A DNA stretch of 10,976 bases from an uncultured Archangium sp. (lineage in GTDB: Bacteria > Myxococcota > Myxococcia > Myxococcales > Myxococcaceae). The translations under genes and the position numbers were made by a program. The notes beneath the pieces are model-generated. The model did no database searches. It was not told where the DNA came from and was given only the letters and a program-made list of their open reading frames with translations. Numbering within the stretch: position 1 is the stretch's first letter; every line of letters starts with the position of its first letter. This document shows, in pieces, positions 1 through 7,636 of this stretch. The stretch lies in contig CAMLFP010000176.1 in assembly GCA_946479335.1 (NCBI GenBank), positions 1 to 10,976 on the forward strand, in the 5' to 3' direction.

Positions 1-85
1 CGGGTTGGGTCGAGGCGGTGCCGCCTCCGCCCGTGGGAGCACAGCCTGCCAACGCCGCGAACCCAGCAAGAACGAGGCGCTTCAT
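1..85 (-). CDS. Lipoprotein, N-terminal fragment (runs off left edge)
   Basis: An ATG at 85-83 opens a frame that stays open to the window edge, giving 28 codons. It begins MKRLVLAGFAALAGC and continues APTGGGGTAS. This is a textbook lipoprotein signal peptide: basic n-region (K2, R3), short hydrophobic core, lipobox L-A-G-C with the lipidated cysteine at residue 15, then a Gly/Thr linker. The start shares base 85 with the TGA stop (87-85) of the giant lipoprotein gene upstream (TGATG), so translation is probably coupled and the two proteins are probably exported together. Nothing beyond the linker is visible, so function is unknown. The precise overlap plus an intact lipobox make chance unlikely, but only 28 codons are available. 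Confidence 0.75.
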   Translation of the reverse strand, partial: MKRLVLAGFAALAGCAPTGGGGTASTQP

Positions 86-3000
86 CACGGGTACCATTGG
101 AGGAGAGCGGTGGCGCCTGCGGAGCCGGACGGAGCGTCGCCGCCCTTGCTGGCGGGGTCAGGCGTCTCCTGGCTGCCACTGCGGGGGAACTTGGTGCCTC
201 CGACGCCGCCGGTGCCGCCCGCGCCGGGCGTCCCCACCCCACCCGCGGAAAGGAACGACGCCGGCGCCGCCAGCATCAGCGGGGGTAGGTTGATGCCGCA
301 GCCGGAGCTCGCCGGCGTCGAGTTGCGCTGGCACCACCGGAGGATCGCGAAGCTCGAACCGCCCGCGCCGCCGGGCGCGCCTCCGCCGCCGCCGCCGTTG
401 CCGCCGTTGCCGCCCTGGAGCCACGAGTCAGCGATAGGGCCCGCGCCTCCGTAGCCGCCGCCCGCGCCGTTGCCGCCCTTGCCGCCGGTGCCGCCGTTGC
501 CGCCCTTGCCTGCGGAGAGCGTGAGCGTGTCGCGCGTCACCAGCGTGGTGTCGCCGTTGCTCGTCGAACTCGGTGAGGTGATGAGCATGGCGATCGACGA
601 GCCGCCGTGACCGCCGACCTTGCCACCGAAGCCGCTGCACCCGCCCGCGCCGCCGCCGCCGCCGCGGCCTTCACCGCCACAGGGGCACTGGTAGTAGCCG
701 TTGCCGGCCACGATGCAGCCGGAGCCACCACCACCGCCGCCGCCGCTGCCTCCGCTGCTTCCGCCGTACACCGAAGGTCTGCGCAACAGGGGCTGACCGC
801 CCGAGACCGTCACGCCGGCCGTGTACGACAACCCGCCTGCGGAGCCCGCGTAGCCGTTGGCACCCGAGCCCGCGTTGCGCTGGTGGAGGCCGGTGTCGGA
901 GTCGGAGTAGCAGGTGCCGCCGGGGGCCGTGCCCGAGGGGTAGCCGAAGTCCCACGTCTGGCGGATGTAGCTGCCAGACACCGTGAACCCGTAGCCGCCG
1001 ACCAGCTCGTAGTAGCGGTTCTGGCCGGCCGCCTCGCGGTAACGCACGGCCGCCGAGGTGCCTCCGTGGTTCGCGGCGCCATCGCCGCACCCGCTGGCCG
1101 CGATGCCGCGCATGCCATCGTTGAACCACTGCGAGAGGAAGGTCGTGTAGTCGCCGGGCCAGTAGTACTCCATCCACTCGCCCTCGTCGTAGTTCTGCAC
1201 CGACGAGCACTTCACGTCCTTCCCGCACCCGTCATGGCCGTTGATGGTCGAGTCGGTGGGCCCGACCGCGCCCGCCACGCCGTTGCCACCGTTGAGCCCG
1301 CCCTCGACGGTGATCGAGGAGTGCGTGAACTCGAGCGAGCGGCAGCCCTGACTCGGGCAGCGGAAGCCGATGAGATCGGGCGCGTTCTGGCCGTCGGTGA
1401 GGTACCCCGACGGCGCCGCGGTGGTGATGTCGAAGCCGTCGAGCAACACCGAGAGCGGCGTCGAGCTCGGCTGCCCTTCGAAGGCTGCGTACGCCGACCC
1501 GAAGGGGTTGCTGTTCGACACCGGGGCAGGCGCGTCGCGCTCCCAGTCGGTGCGGTTCGAGCCGCGATGCCACGACAGCGCGCACCCGCCTGCGGGGCAC
1601 TGAACGCTGGTGTCGAAGCCGCCGTAGATGCGCACCGGAATGCCGCCGTCGGCCGACAGCGCGTACGCGGGCAAGGTCACCGCGGCCGTGGAGGTGAACT
1701 GCGTGGCCTCGACGTAGACGTCGCGGCACGGCGTGGTGGCGCAGGCCAGCGTCAGCGCGCGTGCGAGCGTCGCGACCGGGTGCTGCGCGGTGCCGTCGTT
1801 CGCGTCGTTGCCGTCGAGCGTGCCTGCGCCCGAGACCGGCCGCACGAAGACCGCCACGCTCAGGTTGCCGTCGGTGCCGTCGCAGTTGGTGTCGAGGCCG
1901 AGATCGTCGATGGCGTCGCCGGGCTCGGCCGGAGTGCCGTTGCAGCTCCACACGCCGCTGATCTGCGTGCCGCCGTCGGCCAACGCAGTGGTGCGGGTGG
2001 TGCACGCGAAGACGCCCTGCGCGCAGATGCCGACGCCGCCGGCCACCGCGCACGTCACCGGCGCGCCGTGCCCGGCGGGGTTCTGCTGCCCCTGCGATTC
2101 GTAATAGTCGAGGTCTTCGTCGGTCTGCCCGTTGCAGTTGTCGTCGAGCCCGTTGCAGCTCTCCGCCACCGACGCGCGCGCCGTGGGGTCGAGGTTGGGC
2201 ACGCAGTTGAGCGACGCCTGCGCGGTGCCGCGCGCCTGACACACCCTGGTGCCCGCGCTGCACACGCCGGGGAAGGTGGTGGTGCAACCGTTTCCCTCGT
2301 TGGCGATGAAGCCGGGGTCGTCAGCGAGGCCGTTGCAGTTGTTGTCTTTGCCGTCGCACAGCTCGGGCGCGGCGGGGTTGGAGGCGTCACCGCCATAGAT
2401 GGTGCTGTCGGTGTCGTTGCAGTCGAGCTTGTTCTGCACCCAGCCGGCGGGCGGCGTGCTGCCCGCGCACGCGTAGATGAAGTTGGCCGGGTTGCCGCGC
2501 CCGTCACCGTCGGCGTCTTCGGCCCACACCACGTTGCCCGACAGGGGCGTCTCGCAGCCGGTGCTGACGTCGCCGTCGCAGTCGGCCCAGCCCGGCGCGC
2601 ACGCGGCGACACACGCGTAGGAGCTCGTCGACGTGCGCGCGACGCACTGGCGCACGGCGTTGGCCAGCTCGCCCTGCCGCGGCACGCAAGTGTCTCCACA
2701 GGCGGCGCAGTGGTCTGCGCCGCCGAGCTGCTCGACGTCGTCTGACTTGCCGTTGCAGTTGACGTCGCTGGCGCCGCACACGCCGGGGAAGGCGTGCCCG
2801 GGGTTGGCGGCGTCGAAGTACGCCACCGGGTTGGCATCATCGCAGTCGACCGCGGTCATCGGCTCGTCGAGCGGGCCGCAGCGGCCGACGCCGCGCAGAT
2901 CTCCGTCACCATCGCGGCATCGCCCGCATGTGCCGGCCGCGGGCAGGCAGTAGGTCTGCGCGTTGGCCGAGTTGGGCAACGTGCCGCAGGTGAAGCCAAA

Positions 3001-3837
3001 CTGACAGTCGCTCTGCTGCGTGCAGGTCTCAACGCACGAGCCGCTGGCCGGCGTGGCCGCCGCGCGCTCGATGAAGCACGCGCCGCTGCCGCACTGCATG
3101 TCTTGCGTGCACGCCTGGCAGAAGCTCGGCTCGTGCGTGACGGAGGCCTCGAAGGGCGGCCGGCACACCGACGCGAAGGGCACGCCGCGAGCGAGCGCGA
3201 CCGGGTCGAGCGTCGCGTCGAAGGGGAACGCCGGCGCCGGGTCGGGGTACGGCGAGCTGCCCGCGTACACCATCTGGCAGTGGAAGCTGGCCGACTGACC
3301 GCTGGGCCCGTCGACGACGATGGAGTCGCAGATGCGCGGGTCAGCCGTGCACGGCAGCGTGCAGATGCCCTCGTCGGCCGCGAACGTCGAGTCGATCTGC
3401 GAGACCTTCACGCGGTCCACTCCGCCGTCGTCGGGGCGGCTGAGCGCGAGGTCGATGAGGCAGTTGCCGCCGAAGACGGCGCACTCGAGGTCGTCGTGGC
3501 AGCGGCGGTAGGTGCCCGGCGCGAACGTCACGCGCACGCCCGCATCGACGCCCGCGTCCGCCGTGCCGCCGTCGTCAGCCATGCCGCCGCCGGTGCCGCC
3601 TCCGGTCGACACGCCGCCACCCCCGGTGCCAACGCCGCCGCCGGTCCCCTCGCCTCCGCCGCTGGGCGCGCCGGCGTCGATCACCACCTCGGCGCAGCGG
3701 TGATCTTTGCAGATGAACCCGGCCGGGCACTGGAAGCTGAGGTCACACGCGGTGCCTTCGGCGGCCACCGGAGTCGGCGACGTGCAGGACAACAGACCCC
3801 ACGCAGCGAGCGGAACCACGAGTGAGAGACGCGACAT
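85..3837 (-). CDS. Giant Cys-rich lipoprotein with MopE-type metal-binding motifs, DUF1565-like beta-helix segment and Gly-rich tail
   Basis: The protein has 1250 residues. The start is the ATG at 3837, eight bases after a strong GGGAGGG ribosome site; an ATG 38 codons further upstream gives an Arg-rich leader with no signal peptide and is rejected. Residues 1-18 end in a lipobox (LLSC, Cys18). A Gly/Thr linker lies at about 54-85. Cys-rich EGF-like segments (CPAGFICKDHRC and similar) follow to about 330. CNGxDDNCNGxxDE-type motifs occur near 358-367 (degenerate), 492-507 and 559-575, matching the putative metal-binding motif named after MopE. At about 658-690 the pattern GNDANDGTAQHPVATL resembles the start of DUF1565/right-handed beta-helix proteins. 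From about residue 1000 to the end it is very Gly-rich (GGNGG, GGTGG). It is probably anchored in the outer membrane or cell surface. Substrate and function are unknown; metal (calcium or copper) binding is inference. The next lipoprotein gene overlaps its stop. Confidence 0.9.
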   Translation of the reverse strand: MSRLSLVVPLAAWGLLSCTSPTPVAAEGTACDLSFQCPAGFICKDHRCAEVVIDAGAPSGGGEGTGGGVGTGGGGVSTGGGTGGGMADDGGTADAGVDAGVRVTFAPGTYRRCHDDLECAVFGGNCLIDLALSRPDDGGVDRVKVSQIDSTFAADEGICTLPCTADPRICDSIVVDGPSGQSASFHCQMVYAGSSPYPDPAPAFPFDATLDPVALARGVPFASVCRPPFEASVTHEPSFCQACTQDMQCGSGACFIERAAATPASGSCVETCTQQSDCQFGFTCGTLPNSANAQTYCLPAAGTCGRCRDGDGDLRGVGRCGPLDEPMTAVDCDDANPVAYFDAANPGHAFPGVCGASDVNCNGKSDDVEQLGGADHCAACGDTCVPRQGELANAVRQCVARTSTSSYACVAACAPGWADCDGDVSTGCETPLSGNVVWAEDADGDGRGNPANFIYACAGSTPPAGWVQNKLDCNDTDSTIYGGDASNPAAPELCDGKDNNCNGLADDPGFIANEGNGCTTTFPGVCSAGTRVCQARGTAQASLNCVPNLDPTARASVAESCNGLDDNCNGQTDEDLDYYESQGQQNPAGHGAPVTCAVAGGVGICAQGVFACTTRTTALADGGTQISGVWSCNGTPAEPGDAIDDLGLDTNCDGTDGNLSVAVFVRPVSGAGTLDGNDANDGTAQHPVATLARALTLACATTPCRDVYVEATQFTSTAAVTLPAYALSADGGIPVRIYGGFDTSVQCPAGGCALSWHRGSNRTDWERDAPAPVSNSNPFGSAYAAFEGQPSSTPLSVLLDGFDITTAAPSGYLTDGQNAPDLIGFRCPSQGCRSLEFTHSSITVEGGLNGGNGVAGAVGPTDSTINGHDGCGKDVKCSSVQNYDEGEWMEYYWPGDYTTFLSQWFNDGMRGIAASGCGDGAANHGGTSAAVRYREAAGQNRYYELVGGYGFTVSGSYIRQTWDFGYPSGTAPGGTCYSDSDTGLHQRNAGSGANGYAGSAGGLSYTAGVTVSGGQPLLRRPSVYGGSSGGSGGGGGGGSGCIVAGNGYYQCPCGGEGRGGGGGAGGCSGFGGKVGGHGGSSIAMLITSPSSTSNGDTTLVTRDTLTLSAGKGGNGGTGGKGGNGAGGGYGGAGPIADSWLQGGNGGNGGGGGGAPGGAGGSSFAILRWCQRNSTPASSGCGINLPPLMLAAPASFLSAGGVGTPGAGGTGGVGGTKFPRSGSQETPDPASKGGDAPSGSAGATALLQWYP
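363..510 (-). repeat. GGC-based tandem low-complexity coding repeat (poly-Gly tract)
   Basis: On the minus strand this stretch reads as repeated GGC GGC AAC / GGC GGC ACC / GGC GGC AAG triplets, coding GGN, GGT and GGK units, with a short non-repetitive break (DSWLQ) near 415-438. A second block of GGC/GGT/GGA codons lies at about 633-759. The repeats belong to the tail of the giant lipoprotein and resemble the PGRS-type Gly-rich tails known from other GC-rich bacteria. Such tracts are prone to length change by slippage. Confidence 0.7.
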
Positions 3838-3845
3838 GTTGTGAA

Positions 3846-3852
3846 CCCTCCC
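3846..3852 (-). promoter_or_regulatory. Strong ribosome binding site of the giant lipoprotein gene
   Basis: The minus strand reads GGGAGGG here, eight bases before the ATG at 3837. It matches the anti-Shine-Dalgarno sequence well and selects this start over the in-frame ATG upstream at 3951. A weak -10-like TACATT lies at 3876-3871 on the minus strand, but no convincing -35 precedes it. Confidence 0.75.
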
Positions 3853-3954
3853 GGGAAAACCCCGAATTTCAATGTACCTGTCCGCGCTCTGTCGCGCAGC
3901 TGCGTTCGTCATCGGCGGCGATCGACGTCGGCGTGATCGAGCGAGGGGCACGCG

Positions 3955-3994
3955 AAAAGCAAAGGGCGACTCAGCTTGTCGCCGAATCGCCCTT
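3955..3994 (-). terminator. Rho-independent terminator after the initiator tRNA
   Basis: Minus-strand AAGGGCGA (3994-3987) pairs perfectly with TCGCCCTT (3969-3962), an 8-bp stem with a 17-base loop. It is followed by a T-rich run, TTTGCTTTT, at about 3963-3955. It lies about 20 bases past the CCA end of the tRNA and before the lipoprotein gene, as expected for a terminator ending the single-tRNA transcript. The long loop and interrupted T run make it imperfect. Confidence 0.6.
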
Positions 3995-4014
3995 GAGGAC
4001 CTCTCGTCCCAAAG

Positions 4015-4097
<83 letters not shown>

Positions 4098-4107
4098 TTG
4101 TGCGCCG

Positions 4108-4136
4108 CTAGTACGTGGCCCATCTCCCGACGTCAA
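4108..4136 (-). promoter_or_regulatory. Sigma70-type promoter of the initiator tRNA
   Basis: On the minus strand, TTGACG (4136-4131, five of six matches to the -35 consensus) is followed after exactly 17 bases by TACTAG (4113-4108, a weak -10). Transcription would begin about 10 bases before the mature tRNA 5' end at 4091. The near-perfect -35, ideal spacing and placement support it; the -10 is poor. The -35 lies 5 bp from the -35 candidate of the divergent plus-strand gene. Confidence 0.6.
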
Positions 4137-4141
4137 GCAGC

Positions 4142-4169
4142 TTGTGGGGCTGACGAAGCACCGTACATT
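4142..4169 (+). promoter_or_regulatory. Candidate promoter of the acyltransferase operon
   Basis: TTGTGG (4142-4147) and TACATT (4164-4169) are separated by 16 bases. The -10 matches four of six consensus positions and the -35 only three. Transcription would start near 4176, which is the GTG start codon, suggesting a leaderless mRNA. It is weak by sequence alone. Confidence 0.35.
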
Positions 4170-4175
4170 CGGCGG

Positions 4176-5126
4176 GTGAACTCCGAGGGGGCGTTCGTCA
4201 GGCGGCTCATCTCCATCTCCGCGATGGTCGTCGCGCTTGCCGTCGTGGCGCCGCTCTTCCCCGCGTTGCTGGTGCTCGCGCTGGTCGTCGATCTGCTCCG
4301 GCTGGCGCGCACGCTGTCGACCACGCGGCTGACGGGCTTCCTCCTCGCGTTCCTCGCCGTGGAGAACCTGGGCCTGCTGCTGCTCTTCTTCACCTTCCTC
4401 ACCACCCGCGCCGGCACGCGCGCGCGCACGGCCCGCACCTTCGCCATCCAGCGGATGTACACCGCCGCGCATCTGACCTGCGTGCGGGCGCTGTTCTCGC
4501 TGCGCTTCGTCGTCGAGAACGCGGAGCTGGCGCGCACCGGCCCCTTCGTCGCCTTCGTGCGCCACGCCAGCCTCGTCGACGTGCTGGTGCCCGGCGCGTT
4601 CATCGCCAACGTGCACCGCCTCGAGCTGCGCTACGTGCTCAAGAAGGAGCTCCTCGCCGAGCCCTGCCTCGACATCGCGGGCCACTGGCTCCCCAACCAC
4701 TTCGTCTCGCGCTCCGGCGACGACACGCAGCGCGAGCTCGCCGCGGTGCGCGCGTTGAAGACCGGCCTCGGTGAACGCGAGGGCGTCGTCATCTTCCCCG
4801 AGGGCACGCGGTTCTCTGCCCGCAAGCGCGAGAAGCTGCTCGCGGGGCCCGACCGCGATCGCGCGCTGGCGTTGAAGCACCTGCTCCCGGTGCGCCCCGG
4901 CGGCACGCTGGCGCTCCTCGACGCGGAGCCGGCCTGCGACCTGCTCTTCGTCGGCCACCACGGCCTCGAGGGCCTCACCGGCCTGCGCGACATCTGGCGC
5001 GGCGCGCTCGTCGGCCGCACCATCACCATCACCTTCTGGCGTGACGCGCCGCCCACCGCAGACAAGCTGGCCTTCGTCGACGCATGCTGGAAGCGCCTCG
5101 ATGACTGGCTGGAGACCTTCACATGA
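4176..5126 (+). CDS. Membrane-bound lysophospholipid acyltransferase (PlsC/AGPAT family)
   Basis: This 316-residue protein should transfer an acyl chain to a lysophospholipid or related acceptor at the inner membrane. Two hydrophobic segments lie at about 13-42 and 53-76. The acyltransferase core follows, with the catalytic H-x4-D motif at H130-D135 (context VRHASLVD, where the family usually has NHxSxxD) and the acceptor-binding FPEGTR motif at 207-212. The GTG start at 4176 is chosen because an upstream ATG at 4098 would place 26 codons across the tRNA promoter; the GTG start gives a short basic N-terminus before the first membrane segment. No clear Shine-Dalgarno precedes it. Its stop overlaps the next gene (ATGA), so the two are coupled. 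The long two-helix N-terminus and C-terminal region resemble YihG/LCLAT-like members more than the short housekeeping PlsC, so the exact substrate is uncertain. Confidence 0.87.
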   Translation: MNSEGAFVRRLISISAMVVALAVVAPLFPALLVLALVVDLLRLARTLSTTRLTGFLLAFLAVENLGLLLLFFTFLTTRAGTRARTARTFAIQRMYTAAHLTCVRALFSLRFVVENAELARTGPFVAFVRHASLVDVLVPGAFIANVHRLELRYVLKKELLAEPCLDIAGHWLPNHFVSRSGDDTQRELAAVRALKTGLGEREGVVIFPEGTRFSARKREKLLAGPDRDRALALKHLLPVRPGGTLALLDAEPACDLLFVGHHGLEGLTGLRDIWRGALVGRTITITFWRDAPPTADKLAFVDACWKRLDDWLETFT

Positions 5127-5854
5127 CCGCCCTCTTCTCCCTCGCCGGGGTGCTGCTGTTGCTGTGGGGCCTCTCCGTCTGGCTCCGCGACTCGAGCATC
5201 ATCGACATCTTCTGGGGCCCCGCCTTCGTGCTCGTCACCTGGGAGTCGGCGGTGTTCACCCTCGACGCCGTCATCGTCGCCGCGCTGGTGACGCTGTGGG
5301 GCGCGCGGCTCGGGCTGTACCTCTTCTTCCGCAACCGCGGCCGCGGTGAAGACAAGCGCTACGTCGCGATGCGCGCGCGCCACGGCGCCGCGTGGTGGTG
5401 GCGCAGCGCCTTCATCGTCTTCGGCCTGCAGGGCGCGCTGGTGTGGCTGGTGTCGATGCCGGTGCGCGCGGCGGTGTCGATGCCCTTCGCGCCCTGGGGC
5501 TTCGCCGGAGTGCCGCTGGTGCTGGCCGGCGTGGCCTTCGAGGCCCTCGGCGACTGGCAACTGGCCCGCTTCAAGCGCGACCCCGCCAACAAGGGCCGCA
5601 TCATGACGCTGGGCCTGTGGCGGTACACGCGCCACCCGAACTACTTCGGCGACTTCCTCACGTGGTGGGGCTTCGGCGTCTTCGGGCTCGCCACCGGGCA
5701 GTGGTGGACGCTCGCCGGCCCGATGGTGATGTCGGTGCTGTTGATCCGCGTCTCGGGGAAAGACCTGCTGGAGCAGGACATGATGAAGCGCCCCGGGTAC
5801 GCCGAATATGCAAAGGCGACATCGGGGTTCATCCCGATGCCGCCTCGCGGGTGA
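5123..5854 (+). CDS. DUF1295 / steroid-5-alpha-reductase-like membrane protein
   Basis: The 243-residue polytopic membrane protein has hydrophobic segments near 5-20, 27-40, 45-68, 95-117, 125-140 and 180-208. The N-terminal LRDSSIIDIFWGP segment and the C-terminal core (D144-W145, RF..D..N at 149-156, then GLWRYTRHPNYFGD at 164-177) are the hallmarks of DUF1295. This family is related to the C-terminal domain of steroid 5-alpha reductases and to isoprenylcysteine methyltransferases; the RHPNY motif is the conserved cofactor-binding region in that superfamily. The ATG start overlaps the acyltransferase stop by four bases, so both proteins are probably made together and act on membrane lipids. 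The true reaction (NADPH-dependent reduction or other) is not known for most DUF1295 members. It ends 15 bp before the convergent S1-protein gene. Confidence 0.88.
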   Translation: MTALFSLAGVLLLLWGLSVWLRDSSIIDIFWGPAFVLVTWESAVFTLDAVIVAALVTLWGARLGLYLFFRNRGRGEDKRYVAMRARHGAAWWWRSAFIVFGLQGALVWLVSMPVRAAVSMPFAPWGFAGVPLVLAGVAFEALGDWQLARFKRDPANKGRIMTLGLWRYTRHPNYFGDFLTWWGFGVFGLATGQWWTLAGPMVMSVLLIRVSGKDLLEQDMMKRPGYAEYAKATSGFIPMPPRG

Positions 5855-5882
5855 AGCCTCGGCTGTTCTTCAGCTGAGCTTC
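5853..5882. terminator. Imperfect hairpin between convergent genes, possible bidirectional terminator
   Basis: Positions 5853-5865 (GAAGCCTCGGCTG) and 5871-5882 (CAGCTGAGCTTC) form an inverted repeat around a 5-base loop, with one bulge and one mismatch. It spans the stop codons of both convergent genes. No U-tract follows on either side, so it may be a weak, Rho-assisted or chance structure. Confidence 0.3.
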
Positions 5883-7576
5883 AGGCCCTTGAGCTTGTCG
5901 GCCAGCGAGTTGAAGCCGCCGGAGCTGGTGACCTTCTTCGACTGCTCCGCCTTCCACGCGTTCAAGTCAGCGCGCTCCTCGGAGCGCTCCGCCGCGACGA
6001 TGGACAGCTTCAGCTTGTCGCCGTTGAGCTCGATGACCTCGGCCTTCACTTCCTTCCCCATCGGGAAGACGCGCTTCAAGTCCGTGCCGCGCTCGGTGCC
6101 CGTCTCGGACGCGGGGATGAGGCCGCTGAAGCCGTCCCACTCGATGAAGATGCCGAACTGCTCGATGCGCGAGACCTTGCCGGTGACGATGGCGCCGCGC
6201 TTCGGCTTCGGCGCGCGCACCACCTTCATCTCGGTGGCGCCGGCCGGGCCGGTGTCTTCAACCGTCGACGACGAGGTGGAGACGCCGTCACCGATGGCCG
6301 CCCCGTCCTTCATCAGGCGCAGGCCGATGCGCTTCTCGTGCTCGTCGATCTTCTCGACCTTGACCTCGACCTCCTGGCCGACGGTCAGCACGTCGCGCGG
6401 GTGCGCGATGCGGCGCTCCGACATCGCGGAGATGTGGATGAGGCCGTCGACGCCGGGGATCAGCTCCACGAAGGCGCCGAAGGGCTGCAGGCGCACCACC
6501 TTGCCCTTGAGCACCGCGCCCTCCTTCGCCGTCTCGGCGATGAGCTTCTTGAAGGGGTCCTCCATGCGCGAGCGCATCGAGAGGGTGATGCGGTCCTTCC
6601 GCTTGCTCTTGTCGGGGGAGTTCGGCTCGCCGTCTTCGAGGCGGATGATCTCCACCTCGACCTCGTTGCCGACGTCGACCACTTCACTCGGGTGCCCGAT
6701 GTGCGTGTGCGAGAGCTCGGAGACGGGGATGAGCCCCTCCAGCCCGCCGAGGTCGACGAACGCGCCGAACTGCTGCACGTTCACCACGCGGCCGGTCAGC
6801 ACCTTGCCGACGGCCAGCGTCTTCTTGAGCTCGGCGCCCTTCGCCTTGTTCTCCTCTTCGAGGATCGCGCGGCGGGAGAGGACGACGTTCTTCTCCTTCA
6901 CCTCCGTCACGCGGAAGGTGAGGCGCTGGCCCACGAAGTCTTCGAGCTTCACGTGGCGAACGTCGACCTGGCTCGACGGGCAGAAGGCGCGAATGTCGCC
7001 GACCGCGACCTCGAGGCCGCCCTTGTTGACGGCCACCACCAGACCTTCGACCGGCAAGCCGCTGGCCCGCGCGTCGGTGAGCATCGAGAGCGACGCCGCG
7101 CCGCGCGACAGCTTGCGTGAGAGCTGCAGCCCGCGCGACTTGGCCTCGGTCACGAAGGCCTCGAACTCCTGGCCCACGCCGTAGCGGAGGATGCCCTCGT
7201 CGTCTTTCAACTCGTCGAGGTCGATCAGCGCGTCGAAGCGGCCGACGGTGGCGATGACCGTGTCGGCGCCCAGCTGGAGGATCTTGGCGACGACCTTCTC
7301 GCCGACGCGCGGGAGCTGCTTGCGGGAAGGCAGGCCGCCCTCCTTGGCGCTCTTCTCGAACATCGACTCGAACGACTCGACCTCGTGCACCTCGTCGGCG
7401 ACCGACGGGCCCGCCGGGCGGACGATGGGAGCCACCGCCTCGACCTTCTCGGTCTTCTCGGGCGCGGCGTCTTTCTTCGTGGGCTTCACGGCCTCGGGAG
7501 CGCTCTTCGTCTCGACCGCGCCGCCCGCGCGCTTCACAACCACCATCGGGCCTTTGGCTTTCGTCTCTTCAGTCAT
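5870..7576 (-). CDS. Five-S1-domain RNA-binding protein (ribosomal protein S1-like)
   Basis: This 568-residue cytoplasmic protein starts with about 80 charged, low-complexity residues. Five S1 (OB-fold) domains follow at about 92-155, 174-237, 258-336, 356-422 and 463-528. Domains 3 and 4 carry the classic FGAFV...GLIPVSELS / GLIHISAMS signatures. Domain 2 has KGGLEV...RAFCPSSQ, typical of a central S1-protein domain, and domains 1 and 5 are more diverged. Domain 3 contains a charged insertion at about 315-328 (DGEPNSPDKSKRKD), and domains 4 and 5 are joined by a Ser/Thr-rich linker at about 425-460. The start at 7576 has GAGG four bases upstream. The housekeeping S1 of proteobacteria usually has six domains, so this is either a lineage variant of RpsA or a paralogue with another role in mRNA binding. 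It is the last gene of the minus-strand cluster, 60 bp after msrC. Confidence 0.85.
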   Translation of the reverse strand: MTEETKAKGPMVVVKRAGGAVETKSAPEAVKPTKKDAAPEKTEKVEAVAPIVRPAGPSVADEVHEVESFESMFEKSAKEGGLPSRKQLPRVGEKVVAKILQLGADTVIATVGRFDALIDLDELKDDEGILRYGVGQEFEAFVTEAKSRGLQLSRKLSRGAASLSMLTDARASGLPVEGLVVAVNKGGLEVAVGDIRAFCPSSQVDVRHVKLEDFVGQRLTFRVTEVKEKNVVLSRRAILEEENKAKGAELKKTLAVGKVLTGRVVNVQQFGAFVDLGGLEGLIPVSELSHTHIGHPSEVVDVGNEVEVEIIRLEDGEPNSPDKSKRKDRITLSMRSRMEDPFKKLIAETAKEGAVLKGKVVRLQPFGAFVELIPGVDGLIHISAMSERRIAHPRDVLTVGQEVEVKVEKIDEHEKRIGLRLMKDGAAIGDGVSTSSSTVEDTGPAGATEMKVVRAPKPKRGAIVTGKVSRIEQFGIFIEWDGFSGLIPASETGTERGTDLKRVFPMGKEVKAEVIELNGDKLKLSIVAAERSEERADLNAWKAEQSKKVTSSGGFNSLADKLKGLKLS

Positions 7577-7636
7577 GGGTCCTCAAATGCGTTTCTACGG
7601 GCGGGGTCGCCGCCGGGAGCCGCGCCCCTTAGCGGA

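Noticed and set aside
363..760. Possible CRISPR or structured-RNA array in the repetitive GCC/GGC region
   Set aside because: The repeats are short, irregular and in codon phase with the Gly-rich protein tail, with no spacers.
607..2745. 712-codon open frame on the plus strand
   Set aside because: It lies antisense to the giant lipoprotein gene, is Ala/Arg/Val-rich without motifs, and is explained by GC-rich third positions.
2794..3825. 343-codon plus-strand open frame
   Set aside because: It is antisense to the Cys-rich half of the lipoprotein and composed of Ala/Arg-rich shadow sequence with no domain pattern.
3838..3951. 38-codon N-terminal extension of the giant lipoprotein
   Set aside because: It is Arg-rich, runs towards the tRNA terminator, has no ribosome site, and would bury the signal peptide and lipobox.
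4098..4175. ATG at 4098 as start of the acyltransferase
   Set aside because: It lies at the tRNA promoter and has no ribosome site; the 26 extra residues look non-coding (Cys/Ala/Arg mix).
5808..7184. 458-codon plus-strand open frame
   Set aside because: It is antisense to the S1 gene, Ser/Thr/Arg-rich, and its start lies inside the DUF1295 gene.
7577..7636. GC-rich inverted repeat between msrC and the S1 gene as a terminator
   Set aside because: Only a 5-bp GGCGG/CCGCC stem could be formed and no T run follows it, so it is not supported.
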